Part shown: positions 7,788 through 16,948 of the stretch, in pieces
Layout: every line of letters starts with the position of its first letter
Position numbering within the stretch: the stretch's first letter is position 1
NCBI GenBank assembly: GCA_001953115.1
Contig: LSSL01001319.1
Location: forward strand, 1 to 18,511
Direction of reading: 5' to 3'
DNA length: 18,511 nucleotides
Source: Smittium mucronatum
Lineage: Eukaryota; Kickxellomycota; Harpellomycetes; Harpellales; Legeriomycetaceae
Translations under genes and position numbers: made by a program
The notes under the pieces: model-generated
What the model saw: the letters and a program-made list of their open reading frames with translations, nothing else
Databases searched by the model: none
Told to the model about the DNA's origin: nothing

Positions 7788-9105
7788 ATGGGTAGCTCAT
7801 CAATAGACAGAGAAATATTTGAAAACTTCAATAAAATATATTTAAAAAATTAATTCAGAGTAAAATATTCTAAATTCTTAATTGATTTTTCGGCAACAGT
7901 ATATTGCTGTCAAAATAATGCTACAGATTGGATCCCTGTAGAGCTAAAAATAAAAAGATTTCATTCCTGTAGAGTTTCCAGTTAGATATCCGAGAAAATT
8001 TTATAGAAATTCCGCCCAAATAATAAAAATTAATTTAAAAAAATCAATATTAGAAGCTCACGAAATAAGTCACAGCTCCAACATGATTAAGAAGATAATC
8101 AATAAATCTGGAGAATATTTTAAAGTATCAAAAATATATTCAAAAATAAACAACTAAAAAAGATTAAAAACTTGGAAAAAAATCACTTCAGAAATATTTG
8201 GAAAAAAATTCGTATTTTGAAGAAAGATCTAGACATTATGTGACTGAATATTATAGTAGGTTAGGTAGACTAAATGTTATAATAACATCTTGAAATCAGA
8301 TACGAATCTTATCTTTATCATCTGTTATACACATCGACTCTAACTTTAAAATAATCAGTGGAAACTTCCCTGATATAGTTTCAGATATTAGTAACACCAA
8401 TAAAATATTTTTTCCAGTGGCTATATCAATCTTTAGTTCATAAAAATTGGATCAATACTACTGAAATTTGAACAACTTAAAAATTGAGCTCGAAAGATTT
8501 GGTTTACTTGTAATTTTTTCGAAATAGTAGCAGACTCTTCTCCCGCAACACCAAGAGCAGTTACAGAGTTTGATACAAAAATAAAAATAATAAATTTTTG
8601 TTTCCGTGTTAAAAATAATATTATTAAAATTTTTGGGTGCAGACTTAGGGGGCTTTAATGAAAATATATTGAAAGGCATCGATAAAATGCAGATAGTTAC
8701 TTAATATGGAATTTTTCGTAAATATAAATCACTATTCTTAGAAAATAGGAAATCCATTAAAACGATGGAGAAAATAGAGAAATAAATATACTATAATTAC
8801 TTCGAAAGTAGAGCTACTATTTGTGAAGGATACAGCATTTTCAGCCCTTCGACTAATAACAGTCATTAAAGATTCAATCAAACTATAAAAGAAAAATATT
8901 CGAGATGGAGGACAAAAAAAATAATTGATTTTTTAGAACTTTTAATGAAATAATAAAGTATTCTGAAAAATTTTATCAATCCAATTTCAGTAAAATAAAT
9001 TAAAATTTAATAAGCTTAGATAAAATACCGGAATACCTGAAATACTTTATTTTTGATAGCGGAGTGCATGATATTCTTGTCAGTGATTCAATTGCCTCCC
9101 AATAA
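7788..9105 (+). pseudogene. Decayed Mutator-like (MULE) transposase
   Basis: Coding-like blocks on the plus strand follow one another in MULE order. An ATG at 7788 (ACAATGG context) opens a block with a TAA at 7851. Next come SHSSNMIKKIINKSGEYFK (about 8074), then IHIDSNFKIISGNFPDIVSD with the presumed first Asp at 8336-8338. ELERFGL leads to VADSSPATPRAV, with the second Asp at 8533-8535. IFSPSTNNSH at 8837-8866 and FNQTIKEKYSRW follow, matching the PSTNN-x-LE-x-x-N and basic-residue region of Mutator-type transposases. The Asp-Asp distance (66 codons) and Asp-to-motif distance (about 111 codons) fit that superfamily. Stops at 7851, 7983, 8155, 8291, 8441, 8462, 8656 and 8867 and several frame changes make it a pseudogene. 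The stretch KIPEYLKYFIFDSGVHDI near 9022 may be its C-terminus. No terminal repeats were found. Confidence 0.55.
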
Positions 9106-9213
9106 AAAAATTTTAAAAATTGAGAAATTTTTTCATAAAAAACGATTTTTCATCTTTAGATCAAATAAAGAATATCTTTTCAAAGCAATTTTTTTTATAA
9201 AATACAACATGAA

Positions 9214-9236
9214 AACTTAAATATATATATATTTTT
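9214..9236. repeat. TA dinucleotide microsatellite
   Basis: An alternating AT tract (AAATATATATATATATTT) in A+T-rich DNA between the MULE remnant and the IS630/Tc1 element. It has no assigned role. Confidence 0.6.
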
Positions 9237-9564
9237 CATACTACCAGTTTTTTTAAAAAAATAAAATTAACGACACATACTAATATTTAGTATCTAGTGG
9301 ATTCTCCAAGAGAATGTCGATATCACCAGTTTCGGGAAGGAAAAGTTTATATATAACAAGAAAAATTAAAAATACACCAGCCTCAGAGATTACTCGGTTT
9401 AAAAAAAAATATTTTTTTTTCTCTTTATTTAACAATTTAACCGTTTAAATACACTAATCTTAGTTGAATATCTAATAAAAAATTCTAATAAAAACCGATA
9501 AATCTGACTCGGGCTAGCCTATATAATTATTAAAAATATTTAGTAAGTATACTAATATAGGATG

Positions 9565-9697
9565 ATAACAAATACATAATGGTTATACACCTTTTCATGA
9601 TAAAATTCTAAACAAGTAAAAATGGATTCAAGAAAAGTCCAATCAAATCAAAAAAAGTAAAAATGAATTTAAAAAAAGTAAGACCAATTTCGGAACG
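9565..9697 (+). repeat. Left terminal inverted repeat of the IS630/Tc1 element
   Basis: This arm pairs with 11146-11278. The inner end carries CCAATTTCGGAA (9684-9695), matched by TTCCGAAATTTG on the right. The exact core is 9651-9681, and the outer part includes CCTTTTCA (9590-9597). Inside it the word AAGTAAAAATG occurs twice, at 9614-9624 and 9655-9665, 41 bp apart. That is the inverted-repeat/direct-repeat arrangement used as paired transposase-binding sites in some Tc1 elements. Confidence 0.85.
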
Positions 9698-10185
9698 TGA
9701 AATTGGAGTGCCATAAGCTACTCATTTAGTTTAACTATAAAATACTGACTATTTTTTTTGGTATTTGATAAAGATTGATAAAGGTTTCCGTATATGGTGT
9801 TTTTTATATTTTAAAAATATCTCCGCATATTTTTCCATGATATATTTTAAATTGTGTTTGAAATTGTGAAAATTTAAATTAAGTCACATGAGGATACTTA
9901 TCAATTTTATGGCTGTGGAATATTTGAGATTGGTTTTTACTAAAAGTTAAACAAATTAAATTGCAATCGTTGATATTTATTAATTGTGTCACAATTTTTG
10001 TTTTAAAAATTAATCTGAGTTTTCGGAAAATAATCTTCATACTCAAAAGGAATATATATATATTTTTTTTCTTAAAATTTTAGCCTCTAATATACTTCTA
10101 AAAAAATATAAATTAGCTCTCAAAATTTCCCCTTTGTTTCGAAACAATCAAAATCTTTTTATGGCCTATTTAGCTTAAATAAATT

Positions 10186-11087
10186 ATGGATTTATCTATA
10201 ATTAATAATTCTTTAAATGAAAGGTAGGGGGCTGTTACAAAAATACTTGAGAATCATTCGGAATTTTCGGTCAAAAAAAATGAAGAAAACCCGCTTTACA
10301 CACTTAAAGGATTAAAAGATTTTTTAAGCCTAGAATTAGATTTGCTAGTCTCGCAGCATACAATCAGCAATCATCTGAATTTTAAAATATTTAAAGGTTA
10401 AAGGAATGTATATGGAGCCATCCCAAGTTAGCTCTTTTGAAAATAGATTCAAACGTAAAAATTACGTAGAAAAGTTTCTACAATATTCCAGTTTAGTAAA
10501 GTTCTTGATCTTTATCAATGAAAGTAATTTAAATATATTTTTGAGGAGATCCAGAGGAAAATATGAAAAAGGTCAGAGGGCTGTGGTAAAGCTCCAAAAA
10601 ATTAAAGAGCCAAATTTCCATATAATTTCTGGGATTTCAAACCTTGGTATTTTCATTTTAAAACAAAAATAAATAGCTATAGATCATTTGATTGTGTCGA
10701 ATGGATTAAGGGAATGATAAATAAGGCGATTAGACTTTGTGTATCATCATCAAATATAGTCATTATTTCTGATAATGCGACCTGTCACAATGGTATTCGG
10801 GATGCAATTTCCATGTATGAAGGGTTGGAGCTAATTTATCTAAGCCCATACTCTCCTATGCCAAATCTAATAGAAAATGGATGTAGTGTAATCAAATCAA
10901 TTATTAATTATTTTTTTTTGATAATGCCAGAAAAATGAATAATGGAGATCCTAATGAAGAATATAAACAAGTCGAGTGTGCCATCAGAATCATAGATAAT
11001 ACAATTAATGATTCATATGCAGTAGTAACTCGAGAAATGTCACTAAATTTTATTAACCACATGCAGACCTTTGCTCAGACACGATAG
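10186..11087 (+). pseudogene. IS630/Tc1-type transposase (DDE), broken
   Basis: The enzyme would cut and paste the element. From the ATG at 10186 the frame starts MDLSIINNSLNER, meets TAG at 10225-10227, then continues through VTKILENHSEF to a helix-turn-helix-like segment, LLVSQHTISNHL. After TAA at 10399 and a frame change near 10402 comes EPSQVSSFENRFKRKNYVEK, then FLIFINESN and RRSRGKYEKGQRAVVKL. The frame changes again near 10670 and gives IVIISDNATCH (Asp at 10771-10773) and YLSPYSPMPNLIENG (Glu at 10873-10875, 33 residues after the Asp). A last change near 10936 leads to the tail, which ends in FINHMQTFAQTR and TAG at 11085-11087. About 300 codons in total is the usual length. The first catalytic Asp, expected in F-I-D-E, is Asn here (AAT at 10517-10519). 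Confidence 0.87.
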
Positions 11088-11145
11088 ACCTATTGGATAT
11101 GCCGTTTGGTGTCTGATTTAGTAATTTTACGTTTCTCAGTTTTAC

Positions 11146-11278
11146 CTTCCGAAATTTGTATTACTTTTTTTAAATTCATTTTTACTTTTTTCGTATTAGA
11201 TTGATATTTTTTCGAATTCATTTTTACTTATTTCTAATTTGGTTTTGAAAAGGCGTAACTATTATTTGTGCAAATATC
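11146..11278 (-). repeat. Right terminal inverted repeat of the IS630/Tc1 element
   Basis: This is the reverse-complement partner of the left arm, with the exact core at 11161-11191. The complement of the internal word is CATTTTTACTT, found at 11177-11187 and 11219-11229, 42 bp apart, mirroring the spacing on the left. The outer part contains TGAAAAGG (11246-11253). A two-base indel lies between the arms just outside this word. Confidence 0.85.
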
Positions 11279-11623
11279 AATATAATCTACTACCTTCCAA
11301 ATAAAGGGTTTAAAAATTAGTGTTTAATATCGGATTTTAGTTTCACTTGTTGTTCCGATGTATATATCAGATACAGAAAATCACATATTTCCAAATAGAA
11401 CTCAAAATCTGGGGTTAATTCTTTTTTCGTTTAACGGTTTCTTAAAAATAATATATCATGGCATCCTTAAATAAATTTTTTAACCAAAATGTAAAAGGAT
11501 ATGTAAAAAATTATCTACTTAAACAACGTGTGTAATGATCCAATCATTATTGGTTGCGCAAATTACCCCTTTATTAAATTTTCATATAATTTATTACCAA
11601 TTTAATTCTTATCCTTTATAAAC

Positions 11624-11655
11624 AGCTCGCATTCCCACTTTTTGGAATGCAAGCT
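11624..11655. repeat. Imperfect hairpin, 12-nt arms with one mismatch
   Basis: AGCTCGCATTCC at 11624-11635 and GGAATGCAAGCT at 11644-11655 pair with a single mismatch around the loop CACTTTTT. It is the longest compact inverted repeat in the gene-empty parts and is richer in G+C than its surroundings. It could be a remnant of a miniature element or a transcript hairpin. No gene next to it explains it. Confidence 0.55.
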
Positions 11656-11811
11656 TTTCGATTAATTTCTTATTTCCTCATTCCTCCTTAGTTTAAAATA
11701 TATCACACTCATAACAAAACTATCAATCATAGCCATTTCCAAGATCCATTAGGTTTCTTACAACATCTTATAAAAAATCTTACCTCTTATACAAGTGTTG
11801 TGATGAAGGTT

Positions 11812-11826
11812 TATATATATATATAT
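11812..11826. repeat. TA dinucleotide microsatellite
   Basis: An alternating TATATATATATATAT tract in A+T-rich DNA. Confidence 0.6.
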
Positions 11827-12526
11827 TGTACATCATCGGAGGGGATACATCTTTTCGTTTTTTTTCAAAGTATTATTGAATAGTTATTTGCTGTTAAAAG
11901 AAAATATCTATTGGATTATTGGGTTTATAATACTGATTCGTTTTATTTTATAACCTTTAAGTTTCAAGATATATTACTTAGTGTTGAATTAAAGTTGGAT
12001 GGGTGGATTATTTATCAAAAAAATTTTTTAAAAAAGGCTTGAAGATGCTTGAATGTTAAAATAATTTATTTATAAGCTGCGTTAAGTCATGAAATAAAAT
12101 ATTTCACTTAAAAAAACCTATCATTTTGTAAGCTCAAATATTTTCAAAATCCTTCTTAGCTTCTAAAAAAACTAATTATCTAGTTGTTTAAAAATCCGCG
12201 CAACTTAATTTTCAAATAAAAACGGGTATTATTTGTTTAAAATAAAAATTTTATCTAATTAAGCTCGGAGTAATTAATTATATTTTCATTGGATTCACTT
12301 TTTTTTTTAATGCTTATCAGCCTCACAAAAGTTAATTAATAAATGAAATCGTATGAAAATTTTCGCATAAAGGTGTAGATAAGAAAAATAATAGGCTTAT
12401 AGGCACAAAAGGAGCAGAAATATTTAGAAGGTCGGAATTTTTTTTCTCAAAAAACCCTTAAAAAATCATTATCGCAGTGAAATATTAATTATTCATAATT
12501 ATTTATAATTTATAGTATTATTTAAG

Positions 12527-12733
12527 ATGTTTTTTTTTGGATGTGTGCTTCTGTGGTCTAGTTTATGTTGCAATGATGAATCTCGATACCCCGAAGACAT
12601 TCTGGAAGGTCAGATTATTGGAGTTTTAATCCACGGCGAAGGTTTTACTGGGATGGGAGAGACATTTCAAGGTGTGTGGAGTAAAATAAGTTTTAATAGA
12701 TTTAATTTCACTTTAACTTTCAGCATGAAATAA
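12527..12733 (+). CDS. Small unrecognised ORF with signal-peptide-like start
   Basis: I do not recognise this protein. The 68-codon frame begins with MFFFGCVLLWSSLCC, a short hydrophobic stretch like a signal peptide or membrane anchor. A polar, acidic segment (NDESRYPEDILEGQ) and a Gly-rich part (GVLIHGEGFTGMGETFQG) follow. The first 150 bp contain noticeably more G+C than anything for kilobases around, which favours real coding. The ATG has a purine at -3. Near the end a GTGTGG donor (12674) and a TTTCAG acceptor (ending 12723) could define a 50-bp intron. Splicing there would add HEIINKYGVQRKRIL and a hydrophobic tail up to TGA at 12838-12840, giving about 87 residues. That donor is weak and the intron would be shorter than those in D2HGDH. 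It may also be a transposon fragment. Confidence 0.3.
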   Translation: MFFFGCVLLWSSLCCNDESRYPEDILEGQIIGVLIHGEGFTGMGETFQGVWSKISFNRFNFTLTFSMK

Positions 12734-14981
12734 TCAATAAATATGGGGTCCAGAGAAAGCGAATCTTATGTTTTTCAAATATGATCCTATATAAATTCAT
12801 TTTATTTTTACTATGTTTGGCTTATTATATTGTTATTTGATATTCTTGTTTTCATATTTGCATCAATAATATTTGATTGTTTTTGATAAACTATTTTAAT
12901 CAATCAGAACCAATGTATTAACCTCAAATATCAAAAACAAAAAGTGAGTGATTTTGGGATCAAAATAGGTTCCAGGGTTTTTCAAATAGAAGTTTATGCC
13001 AAAAATTAAACTCGAAAAATTACCCCCAACCAATTAAGTATAAATAAAATAAAATAAAATTCATATATAAGAAGTTGGAAATCGGAGTCTAGCCAAAATA
13101 CGAACGAAAATGTTTCATAAAACCCCTTGTAACTGAAAAATGGAATTTAATATGTAAATTATCTCATATAGGCTCATCCCCGCAACTTAAACTTCCAAAT
13201 GGGGCGAATTATTTTTTTGCATGCTGATTGGATTAATTATTGATCAATTTTTAATCTTTGTGATTAAGAAAACAGTTATTCAAATTATATATATCTCTAA
13301 ATATCATTGGTTTATATTTAGAGTAGTAAAAACATATAATAAAATAGCTGAATTTAACTAAAAATATACTCGAACTAATTCCTGGAAAAAGATGATAATT
13401 TCTCTTTGAACTTCAAATATTTTAAATCTTAGTTACCAATAAAGAATTATTAATTAACATTAATTTTATACATTGAAACGAAAAGGATAAAAGATTGGTT
13501 AACTCTAAGTTCGATATTTTGGGTTTAAATAGCAAGATATTTAATTAAACGAAATTCCTGTAAATTTTAACCGAGAATACAGAAATAACAAGATTAGCTA
13601 TTATATAACAAATATTTAATTTTATGCAAATAATATTAATGGAATAAATTCGATTGATTTTTCCGAACTGGTTTTTGGTTAAATTAAGCTCTAGAATTTA
13701 TATTTGATTTCACCATATATATTAGAGGGATTTAATTAATTTAATTCTATTTTTCCAATAAAATAAAATAATTACAAAAATTTATTAGCACTGAAAAAAA
13801 GTAGAAAATCAAAAGCTTCGACATGGCGCTGTGAAGAAAGAATGTAATTGTTATATATTATATTATTAAAGGAAGCTTTTTTGGATATAAAAGATTTAAA
13901 TAAATAGACCTAAGACACATAAATAATATTTAGTAATGATACATAAATAAAATTTTCTAGGGTAGAAATAATATATAATTAAAACAAAGAAAGTTAAGAC
14001 ATAATCTCAAAAAAATTATTTGCATTAATACAAATTTCTTTAAAAGCTAGATTTTTTATATATGAAATTATACGACAATGTAAATCTATTATAAAAAATA
14101 TCTTTGATTAAAAATAGAACCAAGTGATTTTTTTGACTTAGGAATCTCTAGATTAAAGATTAAAACATTAAAAAAAACTTATTTAGTTTCTTGTTTAAGT
14201 ATTTAATTTTCAAGTATATAATTCATTTTATTTATAAATAATAAAGGAAAATTTTCTCATAATTAATACACTTTCTCTACTTTAAATTAAAAAATAAAAT
14301 TATTAATCCTATATTAGAATAAAATCATAAAAAGCGTCATATGATTATATAAAAAAGAAATTTCAAAATTTTTTTTTGTTAAATGAGCAAACAAAGATGT
14401 TTTTTTTAGTGATTTTTTTCAAAATCCAATAATTTTGATTATAATAGTAATATTATTTCTTTTATAAGTTATTTGGTTTTTTTTAAATCAAATTGAAAAT
14501 AATAATAACGAATATAAAAGATTTATTTATTAACAAAAAAAAAAATTGAATACAGGTTTATAAACGTTTTTCTAAACCAATAAAATAAATTATCAATCCC
14601 TAATTACAAATTTTTTAACATAATAGCATTTATGTAAAATATTTGCATCTTGAAGTTGAAAGAAGAAAAAAATAAACAAGTTATCTGAAAGTTTTTCACT
14701 TTTGAGAGATTTTTTTTAAACCACAATTTTTGGTCTATTTACAATTTTCTAATAGAAAAAATTGGCGGTTTTCATTTTTTTAAAATGTTAATATCTTAAA
14801 TTGTGGCGATAAATTCTTCTTTTAAAAAATAAAAACAATAAAATTGGACACTAGATCTACATTAAAGAAAAAATTTCAAATTTCAAATCATAATATTAAG
14901 ATAAGTTCCGATTATACAATTAGTAAAACGGGGACACTTTGAATTTACAGAAGAAAAAAAAATTGATTCAATCACTTCTGT

Positions 14982-15003
14982 TAAATAAATAAATAAATAA
15001 ATA
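14982..15003. repeat. TAAA tetranucleotide microsatellite
   Basis: About five uninterrupted TAAA units (TAAATAAATAAATAAATAAA) in A+T-rich DNA. Confidence 0.75.
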
Positions 15004-15231
15004 TATTGTGAATATAAATATATTCGAAAAATTCTAAAAAAATGCCATTTTTAACCAAAAAGTGGTTGCTAAACTTAAAAATAAATCTATTTTTTAAATA
15101 AAAACTGCCTTAATTCCATTAAAAATGTAAAGATCAAGTTTATTATATGGGAAAAGGTATGATAGAGAAAGAAAGGAAAAAAAAAAAACAACTAAATTTG
15201 AGAAGCTTAACATCCCAAAAGTGAAAAATTG

Positions 15232-15407
15232 GCTCTCTATTTATATTTTTACGGAATTGAGCTATATTTCATGTATGAAAAATGGAGTTAGTTTAGTCTA
15301 ATTATATTTGGAAAATTAAAGCTTTCTATTTATATCATAAAGAGATCTGAGTCATGTTTCTTACTTGAAACATAGGGGTAATTTAGTACAATTTAAATTA
15401 GAATATT
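15232..15407. repeat. Diverged tandem duplication, about 89-bp unit, two copies
   Basis: Copy 1 starts at 15232 with GCTCTCTATTTATAT and copy 2 at 15321 with GCTTTCTATTTATAT. They stay alignable for their whole length: ATTGAGCTATATTTCATGTA against TCTGAGTCATGTTTCTTACT, then GGAGTTAGTTTAGT against GGGGTAATTTAGTA, ending in GGAAAATT against AGAATATT. The copies have diverged by substitution with hardly any indels. No reading frame spans them. Confidence 0.6.
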
Positions 15408-16948
15408 GCAAAAAAATAATTGAATTTCAGCTTTTAAGCTAATCGAAAATCGGATTGAAAAAAAGCTAATATAATGGACGAAATTGATCAGTTTTTTTTC
15501 TATAAAATCTTTCTTTGTTAAATGTAAAATGATAACATTCTTTTGAAAATACTATTTATTATATCGCTGTAAAAAAAAATGCTAGATTTAAATAAGAATA
15601 ATTATAAAAGATGAAATGTTTTTTAAAAACCTGTTACTTGATATTCGGAGAATGTATTTTTTTTTTGAACATATGAAAAAAACATGTTATTAATCCCATT
15701 ATGATTTTCATAAATAATGGGCAAATAATTCGTACTATTTGCGAAATTTAATTTAAAGTTTTCCCAAAAGTTTATCGATTTCCATATAATAAACTGTCCA
15801 ATATTTTTTAAGTTAGGGTAAATGCTATTTTTTCCAAAAAATAAAAATAAAAAAAACAGCAGATTTCATCTTTGATCTTGATTAAAAATACTTTTTTTAA
15901 TTTTTAAAATGGATCTTTTAGGAAATAATCGAAATTTTCAAAAAATATACATCAATATAAAAATAAATCATTGCAAAAAAAAAAGAAAAGAAAAGAGGGC
16001 TGAATAGATAAATTTATTAATGAATATGTTATTTCAAGTATTCGGATATATTTGTGCTATTAATTTTTTTTTTTTTTAATTTGGAAAGATTAATCCGAAA
16101 TATAATAAAACTTGGGAGACCTCTTTCTATTAGACAACAGAAAAAATTTTGAAACTAAATTTAATAGTTTTGGATTAATTTTTTTTCTCGAACAGATATA
16201 GTTTTTTATATAGGCATCTAATTTTTTTTATAATAAATCCAACACCAATTTCATCATCAGGGTCAATAAAATAGCCAATTAGTGAAAAAAAAATAATCAA
16301 CACCTTTCAAATTTCAAAAATCGTTATATTCGTAATTAATAAGCTTCACTATTATGAATTAATAGACTTTTTTTCAATATTATTCTCACAGCTCATATAT
16401 AAAAACAGCTTTAAAATTATTCATTTATGGCACTATATTTATACTAATTTTTACAATGGACCGCATTAATTATTTTTTTTAGAATAAATTAATGTATTTT
16501 AAATAAAAATAATTTTTTTTACCGATCAGATTTTATAATATATATATAAACTAGCCCAAAAAGATAATACTTATACCACCATCACCCCAAAAGAAGAAAA
16601 TTAATTGGAAAAAAATTTCCTGGAGTCAATATAAATGTAGTTATATCGCAAAGGATCTTAGGAACAGTTAGCAGTCGATACTTTTTAATCCTTTCCGGGC
16701 CCAAACACGTGCCATATTTCTACCTGAGATTATTAAATAATTCAATTGGCTGAATTAATTGATTTATCCAATAATGTATATATGTTATTTTCTAAAGTTA
16801 GCGTTGAATAAAAAATGAAAGCCATTTTTAGTACCATCGGTACCTAAAGGAGTAGAAGTTTTTTTTTTTTTCCAGAAAAAAAATAAAGAAAAGTGGAGGA
16901 TGGATTAGGGGCTAATACATGTAACATAAAAAATATATTTATATTGCA

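Larger units (their letters stand above)
9560..11283 (+). mobile_element. IS630/Tc1-type DNA transposon, inactive copy
   Basis: A transposase pseudogene (10186-11087) is enclosed by long terminal inverted repeats at about 9565-9697 and 11146-11278. The arms share an exact 31-bp core (9651-9681 against 11161-11191) and clear similarity on both sides of it. Total length is about 1.7 kb, normal for the superfamily. About 490 bp of A+T-rich DNA without coding features lies between the left repeat and the transposase start, but only about 60 bp between the stop and the right repeat. The outermost bases are blurred by indels, so the TA target duplication cannot be fixed. The transposase is broken and has lost a catalytic residue, so this copy could move only if another source supplied the enzyme. 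Confidence 0.85.
11284..12526. other. A+T-rich stretch, no gene seen
   Basis: Apart from one hairpin (11624-11655) and a TA tract (11812-11826), I see no supported feature in these 1.2 kb. Reading frames on both strands are closed by frequent TAA codons. No transposon end recurs in it. Confidence 0.6.
12841..16948. other. Gene-empty A+T-rich region
   Basis: About 4.1 kb with no supportable gene on either strand. Homopolymer A and T runs of 6-12 bases are everywhere, and TAA stops close all frames quickly. It contains a TAAA microsatellite (14982-15003), an 89-bp tandem duplication (15232-15407) and A/G-rich tracts (about 15169-15189 and 15977-15999). A slightly more G+C-rich patch at about 16575-16730 includes TTTCCGGGCCCAAACACGTG. 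Short open stretches occur there on both strands, but none matches a family I can name. The part just left of 16949 is the 3' side of D2HGDH; no clear AATAAA on the minus strand was found within 80 bp of its stop. Confidence 0.6.

Noticed and set aside
8458..8679. A 73-codon minus-strand reading frame
   Set aside because: It lies antisense to the VADSSPATPRAV block of the MULE remnant, which fits a known family; the minus-strand translation is low-complexity and matches nothing.
16560..16740. Slightly G+C-richer patch with short open stretches on both strands
   Set aside because: Stops interrupt both readings within about 30 codons, and no motif of a known family could be recognised, so no gene is called.
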